The notes: a model not told the origin generated them from the letters alone. A stretch of DNA of 64,000 nt from Odontocerum albicorne (GCA_949825065.1 OX463856.1:15294664-15358663); one strand, 5' to 3'; positions 43,735 through 54,974 are shown, counted from the stretch's first letter. Translations and numbers: made by a program.

Positions 43735-44356
43735 CTTCTTCTTCCTGGCTCCATCCCAACTCAATGTCTGAGAAGACTGTTGGGGTCAGTTCTCCTCGTT
43801 CTCAGGTTGTATACTTTTCCGTCCCGGACTACGTCCCCTAGGCCGTGCCTCTGCATCAGGTTATCTTTTTGCACCACCCACGAATTCTTTGGTCTTCCTC
43901 TGGTTGTTATTCGAGGAAGACCCATGGAGATTGCCTGCTTCACAATGTGGTAGGGTGCACTGCGTCCAACGTGCCCACACCATCTCAATCGTCTCTCCTC
44001 CATCTTACTGTTGATGTCTGTAACACCTAGGCTTCCACAAATGCGTGAACTTTTTATTTTGTCTCTTAGGGACACACCAACTGTCCATCTTAGCATGCGC
44101 ATTTCAGCAATTTCTAGTTGCCTGGAGTAAGAGTTATACATCGTCCAGCATTCGGAGCCATATATGAGTGCGGGTCTGAGAATCTTTTGGTATACTTTTC
44201 CTTTTAACTTTACTGGCATTTTCGGATCACATAGAACTCCCGTCATTGATCTAAAATTCATCCATCCCACACTAATTATATGTCTTACATCTGCTGCACA
44301 TCCTCCATCGCTATGGATGAGTGACCCAAGATACTTAAAGGAGTCACAATTTGGTA
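43735..44356 (-). pseudogene. RTE-like LINE C-terminal half
   Basis: Closely related to 23130-23745 but in reverse. Blocks: YLGSLIHSDGGCAADV (near 44350-44290), then MTGVLCDPKMPVKLKGKVYQ, RPALIYGSECWTMYNSYSRQ, LRDKIKSSRICGSLGVTDIN, RRLRWCGHVGRSAPYHIVKQ and RGRPKNSWVVQKDNLMQRHG. The longest open piece (43761-44270) ends at SLLRH. The RT catalytic part is absent, so the copy is 5'-truncated. Confidence 0.85.
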
Positions 44357-44407
44357 ATGGTTCTCTTATCAGCTATCTACTCGATTCTTATCAGAGCTTA
44401 ATTTTGT

Positions 44408-44485
44408 ACATATATCTGGTTGGTAATTTCATGTAAATAAACCTGCTAGAGTATACTGTATACAATGTGAAATTATACAGTAAAA
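44408..44485 (+). repeat. SINE 3' tail fragment
   Basis: 'atctggttggtaatttcatg', 'aataaacctgctagag' and 'tatactgtatacaatgtgaa' match the SINE tail. Confidence 0.55.
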
Positions 44486-44489
44486 CAAA

Positions 44490-45015
44490 CAACAAATTCA
44501 AGCTTTAGTCACTCGTGAGATTTGACAAGTCGCAGTATAAAAATGCCATCTTATTTAATTAACTTCTTCTCAATAAGTATGCCACCATTGACTTTACCCA
44601 AAATAGGGAATCGGACATGTTAAAGAGTGTGTTTGTGAGTTGATAAATTCTTCGACTTCAGTATTTGAGCCTTCGGGTTTAGAACCATTGGAATACAGAA
44701 CTCGTGGTCTGTCAAAGCATATGTTTGCAACACTCGCACATAGTTATACTAGTATTATTACAGACAGACTTTTTTACCAAACTGTTACATTTTTTCATTT
44801 CTTTTGGGCACCAAATCTAATTCAAAACCCCCAAGGTAAAGTCAGGTGTTTTATCAACTCGGTCACTTCAACTAAAAGTTCATATATTTACTTAATCTAG
44901 ATTATTCATGGCAATGCCCCTCTTAAGCATACGTTTTAGCAGTTTTCCCGTTAGAATGAATAAAGGTTGTTTCTTTCTGGTAAAGCTAACATTATGCGTC
45001 ACATTTATAACACGA
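44490..45015. other. No recognised feature
   Basis: AT-rich intronic sequence. The 86-codon open frame at 44640-44900 shows no domain. Confidence 0.4.
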
Positions 45016-45019
45016 TCAA

Positions 45020-45118
45020 ACCACAGTTAAAAAAATTTAATCCGTCTTTCGAAACCAACAGGAATCGAAAGATACATATACTTCTGGGTGGAAGACAAGT
45101 GTTTCACTAACTAGAGTT
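45020..45118 (-). repeat. Possible SINE head
   Basis: The reverse complement contains CTCTAGTTAGTGAAACACTT (A-box-like) and TCTTTCGATTCCTGTTGG (B-box-like), spaced as in the other SINEs, but with no matching tail. Confidence 0.35.
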
Positions 45119-45119
45119 T

Positions 45120-46131
45120 TTTTATCACCGTATGAGTTTAAACTCTTTTCTATCATGCCAATAATATTTTAAAGTGCTATGTGTCTTTTTTTACCCACTG
45201 GAGAGTGAGGGCACCCCTATGATTACCACTTTGCGGTTGTCACACTTGTACATCTGGTGTATGAAGTAAATACACGGTAAGTTTTGTAATGCAAGGGTAT
45301 TGGCTACCTTTGTTTTCTGTCTGCCATATAGCTTTAGATGACACCTTGTAATTTTGTCTCAGCATAGGATGTATTGATTTTAACCGTATGGGTAAACTTG
45401 GTGCAGTGTTATTAAGGCTGAAAATGATGAATGATTAGTACATGTGAGAACTGTCATACTAGTTGAGAGTATAAATAAATAATTGAACTCTGGATGAAAT
45501 AGCACCAAGATTTTAAGAATTTACAAATATGTCGGGTTGAGGTTTTGGTTTACATATGATCGTATAATTTGATTGTGATCAGTGTTTAGTTAGTTACTAC
45601 TGGTGATTTTTCGTTTCTTATTATATTTTAATACAATCACTCACAGTGAGTGTTAAAAAAACTTTCTCACATTTAACTCATCAAAATTTAATTGATTTTG
45701 AATCCAAAAAGGGGGTTTATAGGAAACAGAATATGTAATTTACTTTACTTCATGTCGTAATACATCATTCAATATCTTTACTACTCATATTTCCACTTCA
45801 TATAGTACCTGATACGAGCATACTCTATTTTATATTCATCGTAAAATGTCTATGACAAGTCACAATTGCTACTTAGAATAATGTCGATACTTTGTTGGAA
45901 CATCGCGTTACAGATGAAAAAAAAAAATCTGAGTTCAGCATATTATATTAGTTAGAAATTATATGTTCTAAAAATCCCTTTCAAAAAGAGACTTTTAAAA
46001 AAAAAATACTTTTATCGAGAAATCCATGACAAATTATTTTCTTTTAACAATAAACCTTTCAATTGTAACATAACATAGTTGTCACAACTCACAAAATAAA
46101 ATAAAAATTATACTCATTTTTTTTTTCACAG
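45120..46131. other. Intron end with no recognised feature
   Basis: Includes a less AT-rich block near 45185-45420 of unknown identity. The stretch closes with the splice acceptor 'ttttttttttcacag' before 46132. Confidence 0.45.
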
Positions 46132-46672
46132 ATTAACATGACACAGACGACAACATTTCCAATAAACCCAGAAGTATGGGAACCCAGTTCATCGTATAGT
46201 TTTATCGAAATCAACACAGAGGAAGAATTACAGCATCCTAGATACCAAGTGGGGGGAAGTCAACAAGAAACAAGTTCATCACAACTAAAACTACCAAGTC
46301 AATACCCAGAAGTCACAGTATATACAGCTTATTCTTCCTATCCTACAAATAGCCATGAAAGAAGAGATTACGAAACAGAACAACACTACGGTGGATCCTT
46401 TTCATATGTTGATCATAGAAAAGACAATGGTTTCAATGACGGAAGACAGGATGCTTTCAGACAAGTGGAACTTGGAGTCAGGGAATATCCTTTGAGGGTT
46501 AACACAATACCTCTGAAGGTCACAAGGGTTAGAATGCAGCCAACTTATGGTGGAATGCTGAAATTAAGATGCGAAGCAACAATCTACGATGTTTACAAAG
46601 CTTCTAGTGAAGTTATCACAATTAGAGAAGAAACTCCTCACATTGCTTTGGTTATGGGTCAAAGCTCAGCAG
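46132..46672 (+). CDS. Beat-family protein, large exon completing Ig domain 2
   Basis: Third visible Beat exon, 541 bp, from 'ttttcacag' to GCAG|gtaact. It enters in phase 0 directly after LNGEK and leaves one base for the last exon. It opens INMTQTTTFPINPEVWEPSS and includes a segment of over 100 residues rich in S, Q, E, Y and T (for example SQQETSSSQLKLPSQYPEVT and SHERRDYETEQHYGGSFSYV). It then returns to Ig sequence with REYPLRVNTIPLKVTRVRMQ, then TYGGMLKLRCEATIYDVYKA. The L-x-L-R-C-x-A-x-I is the F-strand cysteine region of Beat Ig2. In the fly Beats as I know them, the loop between the C and F strands is much shorter. The long insert is therefore unusual and probably disordered. It has no stop and keeps the reading frame, which argues for real coding sequence. 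Confidence 0.9.
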
Positions 46673-46734
46673 GTAACTATTCTTAATAAGTATAAATATA
46701 TCTATATGGTATTAATTGGAGGCCTATTTTCTAA

Positions 46735-46870
46735 ATGAAAGTTTGCGGGTTCGGTTCCTAATTTTCACTTGCCTCTTTAAAATCTTTTTGGTTGATAAGA
46801 AATTATTGCTACATTACAATATGCCCTCCAGGTTGTACTGTTTACAACGAAAGTGTAATGAATAAATCCA
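46735..46870 (+). repeat. tRNA-derived SINE, 5'-truncated
   Basis: Begins near the B box (GCGGGTTCGGTTCC), followed by 'tttaaaatctttttggttga', 'atgccctccaggttgtactg' and 'cgaaagtgtaatgaataaat'. The terminal tail is well kept. Confidence 0.75.
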
Positions 46871-47099
46871 TTCGTAAGGAAAAAATTTGAAATAATAATG
46901 AATAACATAAAAAGTGTAAAATGAAACACAAGGTAACTAGACATTCAATGAGGTAATAGGGTAATAAATATAAGCGTCAAATTCTAGGAATAATTTAGAC
47001 TCTTTTATGACAGTTTATACTCTTTCTTATAAAAATAAAATGTAAAGTTCATTGTTGAACACGTTCCTATTTTCCTCCTTTTTTAGATGTTTATTAATT

Positions 47100-47262
47100 A
47101 ATTTATTTTATTTTACACATGACAAGAAATATGCATTATTTATGAAAAAACATCATGTTATTTAATTTGGACACACAATTTTAATGGATCTGGGTTTGTT
47201 GCCTTTCATTTGTCGTGTCCCCAGTAAACTACCTGTATCTTACTGAGGACATATGTCATGAA
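47100..47262 (+). repeat. Unassigned dispersed repeat X, copy 1
   Basis: Shares about 50 bp of essentially identical sequence with 51780-51830 in reverse, including 'ggatctgggtttgttgcctt' and 'tcatttgtcgtgtcc'. Flanks are also similar. No coding capacity seen. Confidence 0.75.
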
Positions 47263-47394
47263 AAAATAAATCGATACTTTTTTCCGATTTTTGATTATAT
47301 ATAACCCCGTTGCACATTCTCATCAACCTGACAAACAGTGACACTCAATTACACATCTATACATCACGCGAAATCAAACTCCTTTATATTGTAT

Positions 47395-47505
47395 TTTTTT
47401 ATTGTTTTACACTTTCGTTGTACACAATACAACCTGGTGGGCTTATAACATAAAACTTCCTTTTAACGAACTAGAAATATATTAAAGAAACCTTGCGAGT
47501 AGTTT
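47395..47505 (-). repeat. SINE 3' tail fragment
   Basis: The reverse complement reads 'aacctggtgggcttata' in the opposite sense plus 'acactttcgttgtacac', the SINE terminus. Confidence 0.6.
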
Positions 47506-47639
47506 GGAAAATAAGCGTTTTACAAAAATAGTCATGAAGGTTATTTCTCCTTTTCTGTTCTCTTATATTTCTTTATTTTTCATATTTTTATATTGTTCGC
47601 TATGACATAAAAAATAAATTTATTCATTTACTATTTTAG

Positions 47640-47900
47640 AAAATGTCCAAACGAATTGTTTCTGTCATATGCAGGGTAAAAATGGGCCACTGCCTGATAG
47701 GAACCCACCTTTATAAATTCCATATAAAAGAAAGCTCACATGCACGTGTGAGATGAATGAGGAAACCCTTGACCATATTTTCTTTGAGTTCTCTACGCAC
47801 CGCGTATAATTTTGAATCAATTATAAATGTCACTAAATCATTAATGTCACTTCAATAACTTATAGTCAGATCTCAGAATTTACTGTCCAAAACTCCTTAA
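47640..47900 (+). repeat. Jockey-group LINE C-terminal fragment
   Basis: Broken frames read CRVKMGHCLIGTHLYKFHIK, SSHARCEMNEETLDHIFFE-like, matching the T-G-H...L...C-x-x-C...E-T-x-x-H-I-F-x-E-C zinc-finger ending of Jockey/R1-group LINE proteins. Confidence 0.6.
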
Positions 47901-47904
47901 ATAT

Positions 47905-49645
47905 TTAGTACCACAGTCGTTTCAACCATGTTTTTTTTTTTTTTTTTTTATTGTTGAAACAATTCATTCTCTCCATAGGATTTAATGCTTATTAATTTAA
48001 TTAAACTTTAGGATACAATTTATTGCGACATCTTAAATAAATTATTACACCTTGAAATCAGTCTGCTTATATGGCATAATCAGTAAAATACATTCCAAGT
48101 TTAAAATTTATAAAATTTTCTTTGTATTATTTTAAGCAAGTACTTTGTATTAAATACACTTATTACCATCAAAAGCATATTTGAATATAAAGGTCTTGTA
48201 GAAAAAAACCGATTTAAAGTACTAATTGCAATTTTAGAATGTTGCAACGAGAACACTGAATTGAATGAATGAACAAATTGCCATGTTTACGAGAATTCAT
48301 TTATTTTATTCTGATGCTTTTACTGCAAAGCTTGAAATAAAAGTAAAACAAATAATTTCCCTTGTTTCTCTTCATTATAACATTCATTTATGCATAGTAA
48401 GTAACAGTGGAGGATTTTTTTAAAATTATTTATTCTTTTCTATTTGTGTCACTCTTCTCAGTTGCATTTTTTAATATTTTATAATACTGTACTCGAAGTT
48501 TTAATGATAATAATGACTGTACGATTATAATAATTTATTAAAATATTGACAAAATATGACAGTAGGAAATTAGGAATCTTAATAACGCTTGATTTTTTTA
48601 AACCACAGAAAGAGAGAAGAAAAACTGAAAAGAAAAAATGTTGGATGCCCCAAATGTATTTTTTAAGTGCAAGAATACGTTGAATCAGATTGTATCTTTG
48701 AGTATGTTTATGAATAAAAATAAAAAGGTCTATAGAGCGTTTTTGGGCATGGAAAAAATATGACTATGTGATAAGCTATGAAAACCATTGAATATATATG
48801 GTGTTGAATCTAAATTAATATTGCGTAACTATAGAACAGTAAGAGAGAAAACAAATGTCAAATTAAAAATAAATTAAAACATTTACAAATGTTAATTTAA
48901 TGGAGGGTAGTTTCGGGGTGTTCTGGTCATGTTCGAAGTGCATCAAAATTTTTCAGTGGCGACATAAGGCTTTCTACAACAGGTACTATTTTTTTTATCA
49001 AAACCTATCTTTAAACAAATAATTCATAGAAACGCTTTGCAGATTTCAAACAGAAGCCCACTTTTTCTATATGTGTAAATAATAACGCGTTTTACGTGTT
49101 TTTTTTCTTTCTCATTCTTCCAAGAGGTTTTGTACTTTTTATGGACGTTCCGCCGTATTTTTTCCAAACTTTTGGGACAACGCAAGACGTTTTATTTTTC
49201 ATCCAAACGTGTTTTGAATATCTAAAGTATGGAAAAAGTCAAGTTCAAGACGCGAGGATTTGCATAAAAAATATTTATATTTACATTTTCTAAACAATCT
49301 TTTCCTCTTGAACCTTTTTCTATTCATTCAATAATTTTGTTGCCCTTTATCTTCGATGGACCATGCCCTTTACTCTTTCATTTTATCTCAACGGTCAAAT
49401 GACCTTTTTGATACAAAAGATTTCAGTAAAAAACGATAAATAATATTCAACGTAAACATAAACACAGTGTTATACGATTATACGAACCCGACATAATAAT
49501 AAAACATCCTCATATAATTCACTCAATTCAATCCGGAAAGAATAACTTTTGCACGTAAGTATTTAAGTAGTCAAGTCATTTGAAAATCCACACAATTTCC
49601 ATACTGAATGCCCATTTATCTATTATTATCAATTACACAAATTAC
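47905..49645. other. Long AT-rich stretch, nothing recognised
   Basis: About 1.7 kb of Beat intron, including a poly-T run at 47932-47949. The 65-codon open frame at 49096-49293 has no domain. Confidence 0.4.
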
Positions 49646-49649
49646 ATAT

Positions 49650-49835
49650 ATACATATCATCGCGCCCTTTCCTTGTTTAGGTAGCCAGGGGAGAGAGCGC
49701 CAGACTTTCATATCGCAACAAACATCGTTTGCCTCTTTTATATCTATATACCTTCTTATATAAGTCCTTTGATTTATCCAACCTTTTACATATTTATTCT
49801 TTCAAAATATCATTCACTTGATCTAAACATATATT
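49650..49835 (-). repeat. RTE-like LINE 3' end (family A)
   Basis: 'acatatcatcgcgccctttc', 'gagcgccagactttcatatc' and 'cattcacttgatctaaacat' are the reverse complement of family A sequence. Confidence 0.63.
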
Positions 49836-49969
49836 TATTGGTATTCTATTTTGCTTTCTACTCACATTTGCACTCTATGTTTATTTTGTTAGTCGTAGAT
49901 TTATTTTGTATATCAAAATCATCGCAAAGTATTTTTTCTTCTTCTTCCCAGTGTCATGTCAGGTCCCCC

Positions 49970-50690
49970 CAACGTTGAATATCACCTGAGAGTAGGCATA
50001 TTTGTCCCCGGCAGCCGAAAAAGATCCCTAACGCTCGATATACCAGTCCAATGACGTATATTGCGGAGCCAGGAGATTTGCCTCCTGCCAACACTTCTTC
50101 GACCCTATATTTGGCCTTGGATGATCAGGTGTAGTAATTTGTACTTTGCTCCTCTAAGTACATGATCCAAAAAGAACACCTTTCGGATTTTAATATTTGT
50201 CAGCAGCTCTCTATCAACTTTGGCTCTTTGAAGAACCCTTGAATTGCTGACTATATGCGTCCAGGGTATCCGTAGCATTCTCCGGTGCACCCACATTTCG
50301 AATGCTTCCAGTTGGTTTATACTACTTACTTTGAGGGTCCATGATTCCACTCCATACGATAACACTGACCAAACGTAGCATTTGACTAACCGTTGTCGAA
50401 GTTTCAAGTTTAGGTTATCATCGTAGAATACGCTTCTCATTCCATTAAAAGCCGCACGAGATGATTCAATTCTGCACTTGACTTCGGTTTCTGGGTCGAG
50501 GTCTTCCACTAGGATACTTTCGAGGTATTTAAATTTTTTCACTCTCTCTATATCAGCACTGCTTAATGTAAGACGTGCTACTGCGTGATCCTGCCGGCCA
50601 AACACTATGAACTTAGTTTTACTCACGTTCATGTTCAGCCCCAGCCTCACACCGGCTTCATTAATTCTATCTATAAGCGTTCTAAAGTAT
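49970..50690 (-). pseudogene. RTE-like LINE C-terminal region (family D)
   Basis: The longest open piece (50105-50650) reads NEAGVRLGLNMNVSKTKFIV, VKKFKYLESILVEDLDPETE, CYVWSVLSYGVESWTLKVSS and EMWVHRRMLRIPWTHIVSNS, then LQRAKVDRELLTNIKIRKVF. The frame-shifted continuation gives GRRQISWLRNIRHWTGISS (50105-50030) to about 49975. This is the thumb and C-terminal region after the RT catalytic box, which lies upstream and is missing. It is the least decayed RTE-like C-terminus here after 22.5 kb and 43.7 kb. Confidence 0.82.
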
Positions 50691-50694
50691 AAAG

Positions 50695-51050
50695 TACTTT
50701 AATTCATCTTATTGTAATTAACATCAACTTTAAGTTTATCTTTATTTCTTATCAGTTCATGCCATGTACTTGTATTATTGCGTATATTCTCCAACTATTT
50801 TCTTGTAATCAAAATCAGCTTTCATGTCTGAAGGGGTTAAGTTTTCCAAAACAGCCACATTGGGTATCACCCTACTAACCTAATAAGGTAGTTTAATTTT
50901 ATGCTTGAATATACATCTGGTCATATTTTTAATGAAAAAGCCTTTTTATTAACAACGCGCATTTTGAAAAATATTATTGAAGCGGAAATAATGCTGTACA
51001 AATGTTTGCACTGAAAACAATATGTGTCGTAACAATTGCACGTCAGAATT
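50695..51050. other. No recognised feature
   Basis: AT-rich intronic sequence. Confidence 0.4.
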
Positions 51051-51054
51051 CAGA

Positions 51055-51210
51055 ACGAAGTGATCCCAGTTCGATACAGTGATTACAGTTCGAACAGAAT
51101 TCAGTCTTGTTAGTACTCCTAAGATGATGAGATGAAAGCCTTGAAACCGGTAGGGTTGTACCGTTACAAAAAGTGTAATAAACAGTGTTTGATAAAATAA
51201 ATTACAAAGT
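51055..51210 (+). mobile_element. Penelope-like element 3' terminus
   Basis: 'cagttcgaacagaattcagt', 'agatgatgagatgaaagcct', 'ggtagggttgtaccgttac' and 'gtgtaataaacagtgtttga' match the 3' ends of the copies at 10495, 56107 and 58430. It ends inside a perfect inverted repeat (51171-51242). Confidence 0.8.
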
Positions 51211-51242
51211 ATTTATTTTATCAAACACTGTTTATTACACTT
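51171..51242. repeat. Perfect 32-bp inverted repeat at a Penelope-like 3' end
   Basis: Arms 51171-51202 and 51211-51242 are exact reverse complements around an 8-nt loop. The left arm is the Penelope-like 3' end; the right arm is the same end in reverse. Confidence 0.95.
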
Positions 51243-51261
51243 TATACACGTTACATACACG

Positions 51262-51327
51262 TTAATAGTATGTATATTTATACATTATTTATGACTATAA
51301 ATAATGTATAAATATACATACTATTAA
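51262..51327. repeat. Perfect 31-bp hairpin with 4-nt loop
   Basis: Arms 51262-51292 and 51297-51327 are exact reverse complements (TTAATAGTATGTATATTTAT is the outer part), loop GACT. It lies only 19 bp beyond the previous hairpin. Confidence 0.95.
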
Positions 51328-51329
51328 CC

Positions 51330-51720
51330 AATCAAATGTCAGAATATATTCATGAACACACACAATTACATACATAAATATATAAAATACGTGGAATTCC
51401 ATTCATAAACAAATACACACTTCTGCACAACATACACGCATACATATATAATATACATAATTTAGAAGCGTATACAAATGCATTCGGATAAAAAAATAAG
51501 ATAAAATATTAACTAGACAAACACAAAGATTATGATTTTTTTAAATAACAAGAGAAATAAGGTAAAAAAGTCAAAAAATGCTAGTTGAACAAGGCATTTT
51601 AAATAGTTGCCCAAATTACAAGTTTAAAGAGAAAAAATAAAGGAAAGTAAACAAGTTTAAGTTTTAGGAGTCCTGCACTAGAAATCATACACGTGTATAT
51701 TATTTTGAAGGTAACGTTTC
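51330..51720. other. No recognised feature
   Basis: AT-rich sequence with many ACA/ATA runs. Confidence 0.4.
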
Positions 51721-51724
51721 ATAG

Positions 51725-51895
51725 TAACGTTGTTCTCAGTGAGATACAAGCGAAAGCCTAGTTTACTGTGGACACGACAAATGAAAGGCAACAAACCCAG
51801 ATCCATTAAAATTGTGTGTCCAAATAAAATGATCGGTTGTTTTATCGCAAATTGTGTATTTATAGATTTCTTGCCATGTGTTAATTAAATAAATT
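51725..51895 (-). repeat. Unassigned dispersed repeat X, copy 2
   Basis: Reverse-orientation partner of 47100-47262. 'ggacacgacaaatgaaaggc' plus 'aacaaacccagatcc' are exact counterparts except one base. Confidence 0.75.
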
Positions 51896-51899
51896 AGCA

Positions 51900-52490
51900 T
51901 TCTCGACGGTGCCATTATTACCCGACCCGCTCATTCAAAGGCAAAAATAGCAAATTTTTAGAATTTAATGGCTGAGTATGAAAATGATCCTTTGAATACT
52001 GTTTTAACCTATTAAACGTTTGTGGTTAAGTTTTGGCGTACTTGATTTTAATGTCAATCTCTAAGGATCTCTCCTTTTATTCTATCAAATAGTCTTTTAT
52101 CAACAATTTATCAACTTAATTGACAAAAACTTCATAATAAATAACAAGTGAGGAGGAATCTCTTTTATATTTTAATTCTGCCTATAGTCATGAATAAAAA
52201 TGAGACAAATAAGATTTCTAATAAATTTGTCTGTCAGAATATCTTTTCATTTCTTCTGGCTCCGGTCCAAGATGCCCATTCATATTTATCGGACCAATTT
52301 TCCTAAATTTCTTTTAACATTTCTTTCTGAAAATATAATGCTGCCACTTATAGAATTGTAACCAGAATAATTTGGCTTTCACATCTTTTGGTTATAATGT
52401 TATACAACACATTGTGATCCTTGCGGAAAATTACGTATTCCTTATTTTTTTCTACATGACTTATTTAAAAAAATTATGTTATCAAATATT
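51900..52490. other. No recognised feature
   Basis: AT-rich intronic sequence. Confidence 0.4.
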
Positions 52491-52494
52491 ACAA

Positions 52495-52592
52495 TAAACA
52501 TATCACCACACACTTTACCTATTGGAGTAGATAGAGAGGACATAACCCAAAAAGTATCTCCAACAACATACTTTCTTTATTTCTACATACGA
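52495..52592 (-). repeat. RTE-like LINE tail (family A)
   Basis: 'aacatatcaccacacacttt' and 'acctattggagtagatagag' match the reverse complement of family A 3' ends. It abuts the U2 pseudogene. Confidence 0.5.
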
Positions 52593-52598
52593 TTATAT

Positions 52599-52710
52599 AT
52601 CGCTTCTCGGCCTATTGGCTTATCAGTGCATATTATATGTTCTTATTACGAGTAGCTTAGTATCTAATAGTTCTCGCAATGTGGGACCAGTATGTTTTTT
52701 ATATCAATAA
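52599..52710 (+). pseudogene. U2 snRNA pseudogene, 5' half
   Basis: ATCGCTTCTCGGCCTATTGG is the diagnostic 5' end of U2 snRNA, one or two changes from consensus. Then come 'tatgttcttatta', 'gcttagtatctaatagttc' and 'gtgggaccagtatg', matching the branch-point-recognition and stem II regions in order. The last third (stems III/IV) is absent. Relative to U2 it carries a 6-bp insertion creating TACGAGTA at 52647-52654. U2 fragments are commonly scattered by LINE activity. Confidence 0.85.
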
Positions 52711-52714
52711 TGTA

Positions 52715-53700
52715 CCTAATGAGGTTTACAGCTTTGTTAGATAGAAGAACGATGTTTGACCCCATAACAACGTTAAGGGTTGCCGTATTTCAATATTATA
52801 GAACTAACTCAACTTGTCATGTTACAAGTTCCTCGTAGGCCCACTCAGTAAAGTGTTTTGTTCCATACTGAAGTGGTTACAACTAATTATTTGAATAACT
52901 CTTGCACAGCAAGACTGCACATATTGGGATGTCAATATGAACATTGTATGGATTTTTATATGACATCGGTTATTTACAGGAGTAAAAGGAGTTGTTCGTG
53001 CCGGAATGAACTGATTTAATTGTACGAAAGAATTTGGTTTTCTTGTGTTGTTCGACTTTTTTTCAATTGTACAACACTGCTAAGTCGTCAATGTTAAATT
53101 ATATACACGTATGTTTTTGTTTTTTTAAATCTTTGTATCAAAAAGGTCATTTAACTGTTGAAATAAAATTTAAATAAATTATCTCAACTTATGCTTACAC
53201 TCCTAGCATAATTATAGCTGCTATAATTAATTATCTTCACCTCGATTAACCGATCGAAGTATTTTTTGTGTGGTAGGCTGGGTGTTCGAGATGTTTTGGT
53301 GAACGTTGGGGATGACGGTAGACTTTTTTAAAAATAAATAGTGGTATTTTAAGTTTTTAGGTTGTTTAATGATGGTAAGCCACCCTAAATACGAAATTAA
53401 AAGCCTTTTTGTGAAACAAATTGTTTTATTGTACATTCGTATGATATAATATATCCGATTTTTTTTATGAGAGTAAAACGACCATAATATTTCAGTATAA
53501 ATAATTAATATTTCAGGTTTAGAGTTATTGGTGTAAGGATCTCACTGACAAAAATACTATCGTACTTGGAGAAGCATCAATACTCGCACACGTCTAGCGT
53601 GCATATGCTGTTACCATACAAACTCTTAAACTAGACTTGGACATTTTAAATATTTTTTTTACTGTTGGAATATCTAGAATAAATGTTTTTAAGTCTCTTG
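52715..53700. other. No recognised feature
   Basis: AT-rich intronic sequence. A block near 53590-53625 resembles 7195-7235 ('cgctagacgt'). Confidence 0.4.
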
Positions 53701-53704
53701 TGTT

Positions 53705-54160
53705 CGTAATATTTACCATATCATATGTATAGTACGGAGACCTGGACTTTGAGAACAATCGAGACACGTTGAATCATTTAAGATTTAGTAATCAAAGAGG
53801 TTGCTAAGGATTACATGAACGATAAAGCGGACTAATGCGTCCATTCTACAAAAAAACTAAGTCACCGATAGATTGTCGATAATAAGTCGACAGCAAGTCC
53901 TCTGATTCTTTGGAAATAGTGCTAATGAGCAAGTCGACAGTTTGGAGAGGTTTGTGGTCACTAGAAGGATGAAAGGCCGACGCACAAGAGGAAAAGTCTC
54001 AATGCGTTGGACTGACTAAACGATAGACGCAACAGGACTACCCTTGGCCGCTGCTTTTCGAACTACGAAGTGCTGAGATAGACGGGTGATGAATTATTAC
54101 AATCTATTGCGGGAGTCACGGCGCTCAATTATAAGTTAGACGACAAGATGGTGATTATTT
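53705..54160 (+). repeat. RTE-like LINE C-terminal region (family B)
   Basis: Broken frames give blocks KRTNASILQKN, LSIISRQQVL-FFGNSANEQ, DSLERFVVTRRMKGRRTRGK and SMRWTD, then TGLPLAAAFRTTK. They align with the reverse-strand copy at 24640-25120. A 3' end near 'ggagtcacggcgctcaatta' (54111) is plausible. Confidence 0.7.
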
Positions 54161-54164
54161 GGTT

Positions 54165-54745
54165 ATTATAGGAAATTAAATCTTAAATCCTTAGGCGGAA
54201 GACAGTCACAAATGTGTGATTCTGTGCACTCGAGTTCTTATCTATTGTAGACTTACATAAATTGGCTTACATGAAAACAAGGCTAGGCGGGATTTAATAA
54301 ATAAAGTTAGTTTATCTTTCGTTTGAAAAATCTTTATTTTTATTTTCAAGTCGTGTTTGTTGCCAAATATTTAACATACGATTTAAAGAAAATAAGATAA
54401 GTCCGTTTAATGTACATACTCGTATGTAGCCAGTAACATACTCGTATATTAAATATTGTCTCAGTTGGGAAATTAAAGCACATGTTGGCTAAGTTATATC
54501 CTTAGCAGCCCGTTATCCTGACAGTTTGTTCTTTTCTTGGTAAAAAACCTGTACCGAATTGTTTTCTTTGCGGCATTCATTGTCTTTGCTGAAATTTCAA
54601 AGCAAACATGATATATTGTTTTATGTTTAGTAAAATTAAATTAACGGAATTGAATCGGGAATGTAGAAAAATACTGAAGGGGGTCCAATAAATTGTTTGC
54701 CATTGGAAATAATACATATGATACATTGACAATAATACTTAAAGT
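54165..54745. other. No recognised feature
   Basis: AT-rich intronic sequence with two octamers (54417-54424, 54439-54446). Confidence 0.4.
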
Positions 54746-54747
54746 GA

Positions 54748-54952
54748 AGACCTCCGTGGATTAGTAGGTAAAACGCCTGTTTTTTAATTTGGAGGTTATG
54801 GGTTCAAATCTCGCTGGAACCCATTTTTTTATAATGGATTTCAGTCCGGTTTTTATTTAAGACATTTTTAACATCTTTCGTTTTGGAAGAGATTGACACG
54901 TGGCAATAAGCCCGCTAGGTTATACTTCATAGAACGAAAGTGTAATACAATA
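54748..54952 (+). repeat. tRNA-derived SINE
   Basis: Head GACCTCCGTGGATTAGTAGG (A box), GGGTTCAAATCTCGCTGGAA (B box), 'ggatttcagtccgg' body, then 'tttggaagagattgacacgt' and 'ggcaataagcccgctagg' tail ending 'cgaaagtgtaatacaa'. Nearly full length. Confidence 0.88.
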
Positions 54953-54974
54953 CAACGTTTAAAACAAGAAACTT

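Noticed and set aside
52599..52710. Functional U2 snRNA gene
   Set aside because: The 3' third is missing, the Sm-site region is decayed and an insertion disrupts the branch-recognition region.
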